NCBI GenBank assembly: GCA_937890735.1
Contig: CALACZ010000148.1
Location: 1 to 6,753 of the forward strand
Direction: 5' to 3'
Length of the DNA: 6,753 nucleotides
Source: an uncultured Bacillota bacterium
GTDB taxonomy: Bacteria; Bacillota; Clostridia; Oscillospirales; Oscillospiraceae
Shown here in pieces: positions 1-6,157 of the stretch (position 1 is the stretch's first letter; every line of letters begins with the position of its first letter). The translations under genes were made by a program, and so were the position numbers. The notes beneath the pieces are model-generated. The model made no database searches, was not told where the DNA came from, and saw only the letters and a program-made list of their open reading frames with translations.

Positions 1-163
1 GCGCAATATAGTAGAATTTTCCGGTATCGCAGCTTTCATAGAGGTCATACGCATAAAGGCCCTTCGGCACCGCAGCACGCGGGATTCTGCCGTTTGAGAA
101 AAGCGCCGGATGATCCAGCACCTCGATCATGTCTAAGTCCTCATCCAAAAAGCTCGTATCCAT
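1..163 (-). CDS. LPD28-type domain protein, 5' part (runs off window)
   Basis: The first 54 codons of a gene that continues past the left edge. The protein begins MDTSFLDEDLDMIEVLDHPA and goes on with a segment of the form ALFSNGRI-x-R-x-x-VPKGLYAYDL. From memory this matches the start of LPD28 (large polyvalent protein-associated) domain proteins, small proteins common in Tn1549-like conjugative elements; their biochemical function is not known. The ATG at 163-161 is chosen because GGAGGTGAG (175-167) lies just upstream with 7 nt between GGAGG and ATG. The Met at residue 12 is a weaker alternative. The ribosome binding site begins right after the stop codon of the VirB6-like gene (177-179), so the two genes are almost certainly in one transcript. 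No stop occurs before the window edge. Confidence 0.75.
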   Translation of the reverse strand, partial: MDTSFLDEDLDMIEVLDHPALFSNGRIPRAAVPKGLYAYDLYESCDTGKFYYIA

Positions 164-166
164 AAT

Positions 167-175
167 CTCACCTCC
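167..175 (-). promoter_or_regulatory. Ribosome binding site of the LPD28-type gene
   Basis: GGAGGTGAG on the minus strand, 7 nt from GGAGG to the ATG at 163. It fixes the start of the truncated gene and lies entirely in the 13-bp gap after the VirB6-like stop codon. Confidence 0.75.
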
Positions 176-176
176 G

Positions 177-1028
177 TCATGCCGCAGCCGCCTTTGCGAC
201 AGTTTTTGTAATGTTGATCGCCGTCTGCGCCGTATAGACCGCGCTGGACAGATTCGCACGCGTGGAGGTATCCAGCCCGAACATCCCCGCGATGCGCGGG
301 ATCTCCCCGGCGGAGAGCATCAGACCGAGTCCGAGCAGAGCGTGCTGCGTGAAGACCATCAGCCCCGCGATGAGGATCGTCGCCTGCAAAAAAGCCGTGA
401 GGCAAAGCCCCACGACCTGCTTGCACCACTGATAAAACCCGTCCAGATACCCCCGCGGCACGCTGAACATATAAAGGCTTCCCACCGCGATCTGGATGAG
501 CAGGATGCCGCCGCGCTTGAGGTTGGCGAAAAACACCTTGATGACCGCATATGCCATTAGAATGAGTCCGAACAGGATCATAAACGGGCTGGAGATCGTG
601 GCAAATCCGCCGACGTGCGTATCGGCAAAATCCGCGAGCTTGTCCGCCGACAGCTCCTCTAAAATCTTTCCCGCGACGCTGCCGATGCTTTCCCCTGCGC
701 CGCTGAGTGCGCTTGTGAAATTTACCTGCAGCGATACGCAGAGCTCATAGAGCTTCACCGGCACGACGGTGAACAGGCTCACTGCCAGAAAGCCCTTGAT
801 GAGATTCAGGGCAGTTCCTTTGATGTCCGCCCTGCCGGACGAGTATTCCAGCCCGCATTCTGCGCAGGCAACGATGACACCGACCGCATACAAACTCCAC
901 GCCAGATACGAGAAAAACAGGACGATACTCTGCACCCAGCCCATTTCAAACAACTCCGCACCCATGTTTCCCATCTCGCCGAAGAAGTTCGCAAGAAAGC
1001 CCACGACCTGCTTGTACACCCACTCCAT
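177..1028 (-). CDS. VirB6/TrbL-like polytopic conjugation channel protein
   Basis: Predicted inner-channel membrane component of a conjugative type IV secretion system. The 283-aa product has hydrophobic segments at about residues 32-58, 74-100, 145-170, 172-192 and 205-240, with a polar loop at 101-144 and a Ser/Thr/Ala-rich tail ending in four alanines. Length and topology fit the VirB6/TrbL-like proteins of Tn1549-type elements, and the motif around GNMGAELFEM followed by WVQSIVLFFSYLAW looks like that clostridial subgroup (recalled, not searched). It follows a VirB2-like gene and precedes an LPD28-type gene, an order known from such elements. The start is uncertain. The ATG at 1028 has no good ribosome binding site, whereas a CTG at 1073, in frame and 7 nt after AGGCAGGTG, would add 15 residues beginning FIWDFVANTILDEI and give 298 aa. 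The family assignment is fairly firm; the exact transport role is inferred from the family. Confidence 0.85.
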   Translation of the reverse strand: MEWVYKQVVGFLANFFGEMGNMGAELFEMGWVQSIVLFFSYLAWSLYAVGVIVACAECGLEYSSGRADIKGTALNLIKGFLAVSLFTVVPVKLYELCVSLQVNFTSALSGAGESIGSVAGKILEELSADKLADFADTHVGGFATISSPFMILFGLILMAYAVIKVFFANLKRGGILLIQIAVGSLYMFSVPRGYLDGFYQWCKQVVGLCLTAFLQATILIAGLMVFTQHALLGLGLMLSAGEIPRIAGMFGLDTSTRANLSSAVYTAQTAINITKTVAKAAAA

Positions 1029-1080
1029 GATCTCGTCCAGGATCGTGTTCGCAACAAAGTCCCAGATAAACAGGCGCTGT

Positions 1081-1089
1081 CACCTGCCT
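1081..1089 (-). promoter_or_regulatory. Shine-Dalgarno-like AGGCAGGTG favouring a CTG start at 1073
   Basis: AGGCAGGTG on the minus strand ends 7 nt before CTG (1073-1071). That codon is the only plausible initiator between the in-frame TGA at 1082-1080 and the ATG at 1028 apart from an internal CTG at 1040. The bases just before the ATG at 1028 (CTGGACGAGATC) hold only a weak GGACGAG match. Confidence 0.45.
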
Positions 1090-1105
1090 TTCCCTTCTGA
1101 GCTGC

Positions 1106-1447
1106 TCACAGCCCGACGATGCCCCAGATATAGGTCGGGGCGGTCAGGGTGAAGACCAGACACGCAAAGAGGATGGCAGGCGCGGTCCATTCAAACTGCC
1201 CGGATTTCCGATAGTCAAAATATGCGGTCGCCAGTTTTACGAAAAATGCGATCGCCAGCACCATGTCGATGACCGGGAAAACGACGTTGTCCACAACGGT
1301 CTTGATCTGCGCGGCGGCAGTGGTCCATGTGCTTTCCACAGCGGACGCCACATCGCCGCTGCCGCCTGCCGAAGCGACCGTCGCCAGCAGCAGGCAGATA
1401 AGTGCGCAGAAAATGAGCAGCTTGCCGCGCTTCAGAATTTTCATCAT
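1106..1447 (-). CDS. VirB2/TrbC-like small membrane protein (candidate conjugative pilin)
   Basis: A 113-aa product with a signal-peptide-like N-terminus (basic MMKILKRGK, hydrophobic core, likely cut after ATVASA near residue 27). A short Ser/Thr/Ala-rich region follows, then two hydrophobic segments at about 55-76 and 88-113 separated by a basic loop around YFDYRKSGQ. This is the VirB2/TrbC layout: cleaved leader plus two membrane helices with a short positive loop. It directly precedes a VirB6-like gene, which supports a role in the conjugative type IV secretion system. It may belong to a clostridial family such as DUF3852, but I cannot confirm this. ATG codons at 1447 and 1444 are adjacent; GGGGGAGT (1460-1453) serves either. 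The gap after the 693-aa surface gene is only 18 bp, so it is cotranscribed with the surface module. Confidence 0.75.
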   Translation of the reverse strand: MMKILKRGKLLIFCALICLLLATVASAGGSGDVASAVESTWTTAAAQIKTVVDNVVFPVIDMVLAIAFFVKLATAYFDYRKSGQFEWTAPAILFACLVFTLTAPTYIWGIVGL

Positions 1448-1465
1448 TGGTCACTCCCCCTTTTC

Positions 1466-3547
1466 TTACGCCCATTCCAGCACAAACACTACGCTCAGCA
1501 CATCCTGTTCCGTAATGGGCTGCGAAACTGCTGATACGACAGCATCATAGTTGATCGGCAGACCGCCGCTCTCTGGAATTTGCCACGGGGTGGACAGGGC
1601 GAGCGTTTCTGTGCTGCCGGTCTTGGTGGTCTGAATGTTGTTGAGCCGGAAGCCAAGGAGCTTGGCGTCTACCTGTTCATGCGCCATGTCCGTCGTATAG
1701 GGCACGAGCTGCCAGCCGTTTTTGGCGGACAGGCTGACCGAAGAGACCACGACCGCGCCGGTAGACGCATTGATGATCTCTGCCGCGCCGGTATGAACCT
1801 CACCGCTTTCATCAACGACGAGCGGCAGTGTGACCGGCACTGTGACTGAAAAGATCTCCGTGATCTCCCAGTGGGCATAGTAAGTCATTTCGCCAGCCGT
1901 TGTGTAGGTCGTGTTGGCATCCACCTGCGTGCCGCTGGTTTCCTGCGTGAACCAACCTAAAAACTCTGCACCTTTGCGAGTCGGCTCGGTGGGAAGAACG
2001 AGTTTTTCACCGTAGGTCTGCTTTGTTTCCTCGGTGCGTCCGTCGCCTAAATTCCAGGTGATGGTATACTCGTTTGCGGTGAACTGCGCGTAGAATGTTC
2101 GGCTTTCCGTGACGGTCACAGTGCTGTGCAGGCTGCCGCCTGACCTCTCCGTGTACCAGCCCTTGAAGGTGTGCCCGGTCTTGACCGGCACGGCTGCCGG
2201 GGCGCTCACGGACTCGCCGCGCTTGACCACCGTCGTCGTGGCGCGCATCCCGCCAACCGTGCCGCCGTTGGACGAGGCGTCCCAAGTTAGCGTCAAGCTC
2301 ATCGTTGCGCCGCAGTCGTCACATTTTCCATCGCCGTTTGTGTCCGTGCGGTCAGCGTAGTCATACGTGGACGCGCCGCAGTCGGTGCAGGTTTTGGCGC
2401 GGCGGTGCTGGGTATCGCTGTATCTGCTCCACGCGCCGACACTGTAATTGTGCGCGGCGGTCTGCTGCTCGGAACGGGCGCAGATCGTGCAGGTGTTCGT
2501 CCGGCTGTGCAGCGCGGCGCTGTACTGCGTCCAGCTGCCGTAGGTGAAGCTGTGCGCAGAATATTCGTAATCCACGTCGCCGCAGTTATAGCACTCGTTC
2601 TCGCGCCGGTGCTGGCTGGCGGAGTAATCCATCCAATCGCCGCAGCGGTAGTCGTGCCCGCTGGCGTAGATCGTCGTGCGCTTGGTCTCGCCGCAGGCGC
2701 AGACGTAGTCCTCGTAACCGTTGCGCGTACAAGTTGCCCCGCGCTCGTCTTCGAGTTCCCAGGAATGTCGCCCGCAATCCGGGCACGTCCATGAGCCGTA
2801 GCTGCCGTCGCCGTGGTCCTTGTATTCGTAGTCGCCGGTGTATTCGACATAGTGACACGAGTTGCATTCGTTGTAAACCTTATGACCGCGTGAAGTATGA
2901 CGCTCTTCGACGTAAGAACCCTGCAAAGCATACTTGCCGCAATCCGGGCACGTGCCGATGACGGGCTTCATGGTCATAATTCCATACACATCATCAAAAT
3001 GCAGGTTTGCGCGGTGGCTGCCGGACCAGTCGTAGGTATGGAACGGCGTGGTGCTCTCCGGGTAGCCGAGGATGTAGCAGATCGTCAGGGTATCGCCGGA
3101 ATCGGCTTCGCGCCAGAAGGCATCCTCACCGATGCTGTTCAGGACTGTTTCGCCGTAGTACATGGTCAGCGTAGAGAGCTTCGGGCAGTTATAAAAGGCG
3201 TGCTTGCCAATGGTCGGCGCGAGCGGCAGCTCGGCGGTGGTCAGGTTGGTGCAGCCCTCAAACCAGTATGCGAGGTCGGGGATCGTAAGAGTGCTCATAT
3301 CGTCATACCAAACCTCGACGATTTGGTCACGGTATTCTGCCCACGGCTGATTATCCGCACTCTGGAACACCGGCGCTGTGCCCGTGCCGGAGATGGTCAG
3401 CCAGCCCCGCGCGTCCAGCGACCAGCGGATGCCGCTGCTCTGGATCGTGCCGCTGGCGACGGGTGCATCCGCCGCGAACGCCGAAATGCTCAGCGAAAAC
3501 GTCATGCAGAGGACGAGCAACAGCGTGGTCAATTTTCTAAGTTTCAT
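1466..3547 (-). CDS. Large secreted mosaic surface protein: BspA-like LRR, CxxC repeats, InlB B-type repeats, shared C-terminal domain
   Basis: A 693-aa exported protein, probably an adhesin or tip component of a surface structure. Domains in order: signal peptide 1-26 (cleavage near AFAA-D); BspA-like leucine-rich region about 38-145, with the WSLD-x-x-GWLTISGTGT opening and repeats such as FEGCTNL and IGKHAFYNCPKL; cysteine-rich region 200-412 with CxxC pairs at 200/203, 228/231, 255/258, 319/322, 353/356, 387/390 and 409/412; three 34-residue tandem repeats 298-399; an acidic DTNGDGKCD loop at 402-410 resembling a calcium-binding loop; two InlB B-type (Listeria-Bacteroides) repeats about 417-489 and 493-560, each with a GW-Y/F-T core and a FYAQF or YYAHW end. 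The C-terminal domain 566-693 is homologous to the secreted proteins at 5492-6109 and 3551-4060. There is no LPXTG, SLH or C-terminal TM segment, so attachment must be indirect. The ATG at 3547 has GGGGAGG 8 nt upstream (3562-3556), within the end of the preceding gene. Confidence 0.88.
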   Translation of the reverse strand: MKLRKLTTLLLVLCMTFSLSISAFAADAPVASGTIQSSGIRWSLDARGWLTISGTGTAPVFQSADNQPWAEYRDQIVEVWYDDMSTLTIPDLAYWFEGCTNLTTAELPLAPTIGKHAFYNCPKLSTLTMYYGETVLNSIGEDAFWREADSGDTLTICYILGYPESTTPFHTYDWSGSHRANLHFDDVYGIMTMKPVIGTCPDCGKYALQGSYVEERHTSRGHKVYNECNSCHYVEYTGDYEYKDHGDGSYGSWTCPDCGRHSWELEDERGATCTRNGYEDYVCACGETKRTTIYASGHDYRCGDWMDYSASQHRRENECYNCGDVDYEYSAHSFTYGSWTQYSAALHSRTNTCTICARSEQQTAAHNYSVGAWSRYSDTQHRRAKTCTDCGASTYDYADRTDTNGDGKCDDCGATMSLTLTWDASSNGGTVGGMRATTTVVKRGESVSAPAAVPVKTGHTFKGWYTERSGGSLHSTVTVTESRTFYAQFTANEYTITWNLGDGRTEETKQTYGEKLVLPTEPTRKGAEFLGWFTQETSGTQVDANTTYTTAGEMTYYAHWEITEIFSVTVPVTLPLVVDESGEVHTGAAEIINASTGAVVVSSVSLSAKNGWQLVPYTTDMAHEQVDAKLLGFRLNNIQTTKTGSTETLALSTPWQIPESGGLPINYDAVVSAVSQPITEQDVLSVVFVLEWA
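2351..2656 (-). repeat. Three in-phase 34-residue CxxC repeats inside the 693-aa protein
   Basis: Protein-level tandem repeat of exactly 102 bp per unit: 2656-2555, 2554-2453 and 2452-2351 (residues 298-331, 332-365, 366-399). Each unit starts with His, has a G-x-W-x-x-Y-S core, then H-x-R in the middle and a CxxC pair (CYNC, CTIC, CTDC). The units have diverged clearly in sequence, so this is an old structural repeat and not a recent slippage array. The His and paired Cys residues suggest a small zinc-ribbon-like or disulfide-bonded module on the cell surface. Confidence 0.8.
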
Positions 3548-3550
3548 ACA

Positions 3551-4060
3551 TCATTCCTCCCCTGCGGCGGCAATCGTGAAGATGACGGTTGCTGCATTGA
3601 CGTTGGTGACGGTTTCGCTTGCAGATACCTTTGCGCGGTAGCGGATGGCGAGCGACTGCTCCGCGTCGATGGGCGGGAAGGCATCGTCCGTCAGCGTCAA
3701 ACTGCCCGTACCCTTGGTAACACAGCCATTGATATTGAGTGCAATACTGTTTTTGCCTGCCGAGAAATTATCGTAGCTGCCGATCTCGAACGCGCCGGGC
3801 TGTACGTCCACCTTCGTGACGCGGATCGCGCCGGTTTTGCCGGTGTTCGTGATGCCAGCATTGTTGGCGCAGACCACATAGCCGTCCACCAGCGAGACCG
3901 GCAGGCAGGCGGGCACGGTGCAGGAGATCGGCGACACCGCATTGATGACGGTGAGCGTCACGGGCACACGCGCTTCTGTCATTTCAGCGGCGGACGCACT
4001 CACGGCAAGTGACAGGATCATTGTCAGTGCCAGCAGCAAAGTGATAAGTTTCCTGTTCAT
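3551..4060 (-). CDS. Secreted 169-aa protein of the shared surface-domain family
   Basis: A 169-aa exported protein of unknown function. The signal peptide covers residues 1-25 (MNRKL, hydrophobic core, SASAA). The mature part matches the 205-aa protein at 5492-6109 and the C-terminus of the 693-aa protein: SCTVPACLPVSL at 46-57, ITNTGKTGAIRVTKVDVQPG at 70-89, and an AIRYRAKV strand at 138-145 followed by a final hydrophobic strand ATVIFTIA. It has cysteines at 47, 52, 64 and 113, which the 205-aa relative does not match, so a disulfide is possible. The ATG at 4060 is chosen over an upstream in-frame ATG at 4165 because it follows AGGAGGTG (4073-4066) and gives a proper signal peptide. Its A is the last base of the SLH stop codon (TGATG), which suggests translational coupling and matched expression. 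The stop codon is 3 bp before the ATG of the 693-aa gene. Confidence 0.85.
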   Translation of the reverse strand: MNRKLITLLLALTMILSLAVSASAAEMTEARVPVTLTVINAVSPISCTVPACLPVSLVDGYVVCANNAGITNTGKTGAIRVTKVDVQPGAFEIGSYDNFSAGKNSIALNINGCVTKGTGSLTLTDDAFPPIDAEQSLAIRYRAKVSASETVTNVNAATVIFTIAAAGEE

Positions 4061-5430
4061 CACAGCACCTCCTGCGACCAGAGATACGCGGCGTGGAGCG
4101 TCAGCTCCGTCTGCATGCTGCCGATCTGCTTGCCGTCGCGGTAGGCTGTGATCGTCACGGTGCAATCTGTGTTCCCATACGCCGGCGCTTCGAGAAGTGT
4201 CAGCGATGAAATGCTCTTGCCTGCGGCGAGCTCAAAGGCGTCAGCAATCAAGGAATTGTCCTTTTTTCTGCGAATTTCGATTTTGTAGGTATCACTCTCG
4301 CTGCTGTTCGTGAACTCCGCTTTCACTGTCTGCGCTCCGACAACAGCATACAGATGAGCCGGAGCAGCAACAGAAAGCTGGTTGTCCGCGACGATGGCAT
4401 TGAGCTGCTTTTGGGCTTCGCGCAGTCCGCTGACATCGTAAAAGATGATCTCGGTTTCTTTGTGCTGCTTTGCACGCTCGGTGATTCTGGTCTTGATCGT
4501 GTCAATGACAGCGAGGGTGGAATTTCTGTCATAAATGACTTTGACCGCGTCATCTACACGAGCCACGACGACCTCCGGCATATTCGTGCCGTTGTTGCAG
4601 TACACGGCTTGCGTGCCGCCGCCCCAGACGAGCAGCCGCCCGGTGACAGTCACGTTATCCAGCACGATCGTGCCATTCGCCGCGCCGCAGCCGATGATGA
4701 GGTCGCCGTCTACGGTCAGGTCCTTGAGCGTCACGCCTGCACAGCGGACGAGCAGCGTGCCATTAAAATTCTCCGTGTATTCGCCTTTGACAGTGATGTA
4801 CGACTGAATAATGTTCGCAAAAATCTGCGCGAACTCAGCTCTTGTGATATTGTCCAGCGGGGCAAGGACTTTGCCGCGCCCGCGGATATGCCCCGCGCCG
4901 ACCATGGCCCGGATATAAGGCAGCGCCCAGTCGGACGCATCCTTTGCGTCTGCGAACTTGGACAAATCCGTTTGTGAATACGAATCATAGTCCAATTCCA
5001 ACGCGCGGGCAACGACCGTCATCGCCTCCTGCCGCGTGATCGGCGCGTCCGGCATCATCGCCGCGGCAGAACGTCCGTTGTATGTGCCCATCTGCACGGC
5101 GAGCGCAATATCGTTGTAATACCACTTGTTTCTGGAAACGTCCCTGTACTGCGAAATATCGGCGGTTTTATAGCACCCGAACGAGCGGTTGATCACGGCA
5201 GCCATCTCCGCGCGGGTCAGCTTGCCGTTCGGGTCAAGCGTCGCGGCGGACTTGCCGTACAGCAGTCCATTGTCTACGCCCGTAGACACAGCTTCGGCAT
5301 ACCACGCGGATTTATCAAAATCCCGGAAGTCAGTCGCTTCCCGTGCCACATTCGCCGCCGACGCGCCGACTGCCAAAGACAGACACGAAACGGCGGCGAG
5401 GATCATTGCGAGGATCCGTTTTTTCTTCAC
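4060..5430 (-). CDS. SLH-domain cell-wall anchor protein with beta-helix-like and C-terminal beta domains
   Basis: A 456-aa exported protein, probably the wall anchor of the surface module. Signal peptide 1-26 (MKKKR, hydrophobic core, GASAA). Three S-layer homology repeats at about 34-84, 94-144 and 157-208, each ending in the usual T-R-x-E motif (LTRAE, ITRQE, ITRAE) and carrying aromatic W-Y or W-A-x-x-Y positions. In the family, SLH trimers bind secondary cell wall polymers non-covalently. Residues 222-270 show short alternating hydrophobic turns such as LKDLTVDGDLIIG and LDNVTVTGRLLVWG, like a short beta-helix. Residues 305-350 look helical. The C-terminal domain 362-446 resembles the extracytoplasmic domain of the protein at 6158-6721. 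The start is GTG at 5430, preceded by AGGAGGT with 7 nt spacing. The stop overlaps the next gene's ATG by one base. The SLH assignment is solid; the anchoring role for its neighbours is inferred. Confidence 0.92.
   Translation of the reverse strand: MKKKRILAMILAAVSCLSLAVGASAANVAREATDFRDFDKSAWYAEAVSTGVDNGLLYGKSAATLDPNGKLTRAEMAAVINRSFGCYKTADISQYRDVSRNKWYYNDIALAVQMGTYNGRSAAAMMPDAPITRQEAMTVVARALELDYDSYSQTDLSKFADAKDASDWALPYIRAMVGAGHIRGRGKVLAPLDNITRAEFAQIFANIIQSYITVKGEYTENFNGTLLVRCAGVTLKDLTVDGDLIIGCGAANGTIVLDNVTVTGRLLVWGGGTQAVYCNNGTNMPEVVVARVDDAVKVIYDRNSTLAVIDTIKTRITERAKQHKETEIIFYDVSGLREAQKQLNAIVADNQLSVAAPAHLYAVVGAQTVKAEFTNSSESDTYKIEIRRKKDNSLIADAFELAAGKSISSLTLLEAPAYGNTDCTVTITAYRDGKQIGSMQTELTLHAAYLWSQEVL
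4066..4073 (-). promoter_or_regulatory. Ribosome binding site deciding the start of the 169-aa gene
   Basis: AGGAGGTG on the minus strand, 5 nt before ATG 4060, placed inside the last codons of the SLH gene. It supports the 4060 start and argues against the 35-residue upstream extension. Confidence 0.8.
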
Positions 5431-5437
5431 CTTGAAT

Positions 5438-5444
5438 ACCTCCT
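5438..5444 (-). promoter_or_regulatory. Ribosome binding site for the GTG start of the SLH gene
   Basis: AGGAGGT on the minus strand, 7 nt before the GTG at 5430-5428. It supports the non-ATG start, which opens directly into a standard signal peptide. Confidence 0.8.
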
Positions 5445-5454
5445 GTTAAATTTT

Positions 5455-5480
5455 AAGGGGAACGCTTGCGCGTTCCCCTT
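5455..5480 (-). terminator. Hairpin: weak terminator, attenuator or mRNA-processing element
   Basis: A perfect inverted repeat with 11-bp arms, AAGGGGAACGC and GCGTTCCCCTT, and a 4-nt loop. On the minus strand it lies 11 bp after the stop codon of the 205-aa secreted protein and is followed by AAAATTTAAC. The stem is strong but there is no continuous U-run, so full termination is doubtful. It most likely reduces transcription into the SLH gene or protects the 3' end of the upstream message, which would let the 205-aa protein be made in excess. Confidence 0.6.
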
Positions 5481-5491
5481 GGTGTATGTGC

Positions 5492-6109
5492 TCAGACCAC
5501 ATCCCAGGCGATGATGAAGAGTACGGACGCGATAGCGGTGTTGGTGACCGCTTCACTCACGGGCGTAACGATGGCGTCGTAGGTGATGCCGATGCTGTTC
5601 GCAGCCTGATCGCCCACGCCAGACATGAAGCAGCCCTCAATGGCGTCGGTCAGAAGCGTCTGCTTGGAGGCGTTCTTGTTATCGGTCAGCTTCTTTTCAC
5701 CGTCGCCGAGCGCGATCTGGAAGCCAAACTTGTTGCTGTTGACTTTCTCGTGTGCCAGCGTATCCTTACTGCCGAACGCCGCCAGCGACCAGCCCTGTGC
5801 GGCTTCGATAGAAACGCTGTTGACCTTGACAGCGCCGAAAGAATTGTTGACGATCTTTGCGTCGGTCGCGGTGGAAACGGTGCCGTCGGTGCCAACGGCG
5901 ATGGGCAGCACGGTCGGGACGGTGACACTCATCTTAGTTGCGGCCGGATCGCCGCCGATGCTGCCATCGGCAGTCGAGGACAGAGTAACGGAGGACGTGC
6001 CCGTGCCGCCGGAGGTATCGACCGTGTTGGCCGCAGAAGCGGAAATAGCGAGGGAGGCGAGCATGCAGACGGCGAGGATGAGAGAGATGGTCTTCTTGAA
6101 GTTTTTCAT
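5492..6109 (-). CDS. Secreted 205-aa protein of the shared surface-domain family (candidate major subunit)
   Basis: A 205-aa exported protein of unknown function. The signal peptide is residues 1-27 (MKNFKK, hydrophobic core, ISASAA). A Ser/Thr/Gly-rich linker at about 28-57 leads to the shared domain 58-205: SVTVPTVLPIAV at 61-72, IVNNSFGAVKVNSVSIEA at 86-103, GW at 106-107, AHEKVNSNKFGFQI at 119-132, GITYDAIV at 174-181, and a hydrophobic C-terminal strand ASVLFIIAWDVV. It aligns along its length with the last 128 residues of the 693-aa protein and with the 169-aa protein. The ATG at 6109 follows AAGGAGA (6123-6117) with 7 nt spacing. A TATAAT lies just upstream, and a strong hairpin follows the stop codon, so it may be expressed more highly than the genes after it, as a main structural subunit would be. 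There is no anchor motif of its own. The role as a subunit is inference. Confidence 0.87.
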   Translation of the reverse strand: MKNFKKTISLILAVCMLASLAISASAANTVDTSGGTGTSSVTLSSTADGSIGGDPAATKMSVTVPTVLPIAVGTDGTVSTATDAKIVNNSFGAVKVNSVSIEAAQGWSLAAFGSKDTLAHEKVNSNKFGFQIALGDGEKKLTDNKNASKQTLLTDAIEGCFMSGVGDQAANSIGITYDAIVTPVSEAVTNTAIASVLFIIAWDVV

Positions 6110-6129
6110 GGTAAAATCTCCTTGTAAAT

Positions 6130-6135
6130 ATTATA
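6130..6135 (-). promoter_or_regulatory. Possible -10 element (TATAAT) before the 205-aa gene
   Basis: A perfect TATAAT on the minus strand within an AT-rich stretch between the membrane protein stop (6158-6160) and the 205-aa start (6109). The best -35 candidate at 17-bp spacing is ATTTCA (6158-6153), a poor match to TTGACA. Only about 7 bp separate the -10 from the ribosome binding site, so the leader would be very short. A second promoter here is possible but weakly supported. Confidence 0.3.
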
Positions 6136-6157
6136 ATTTTGATTGGTTGTTGTGAAA

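Noticed and set aside
129..560. Plus-strand 143-codon frame and minus-strand 98-codon frame (133-429)
   Set aside because: Both are shadows of the VirB6-like gene; neither gives a protein-like sequence.
2351..2656. CRISPR-like or recent tandem DNA repeat
   Set aside because: The 102-bp periodicity is conserved only at protein level, units differ at many bases, and there are no short identical repeats with unique spacers.
2299..2931. Minus-strand 210-codon frame rich in Thr/Ala/Arg
   Set aside because: It is an alternative-frame reading of the CxxC repeat region of the 693-aa gene, and its repetitiveness comes from that region.
2307..2948. CxxC region as a DNA-binding zinc finger
   Set aside because: The protein has a signal peptide and surface-type domains, so intracellular DNA binding is unlikely.
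2897..4012. 371-codon open frame on the plus strand
   Set aside because: It lies opposite two well-supported exported genes, is rich in Arg/Asp/Gly/Val as expected from antisense GC-rich codons, and has no domain or ribosome binding site.
4061..4165. 35-residue N-terminal extension of the 169-aa protein
   Set aside because: The extension is Arg/Asp/His-rich, overlaps the SLH gene and would bury the signal peptide. The ATG at 4060 has its own AGGAGGTG.
5455..5480. Hairpin as a plus-strand terminator
   Set aside because: No plus-strand gene ends here, and the plus-strand side after the stem (GGTGTATG) has no T-run.
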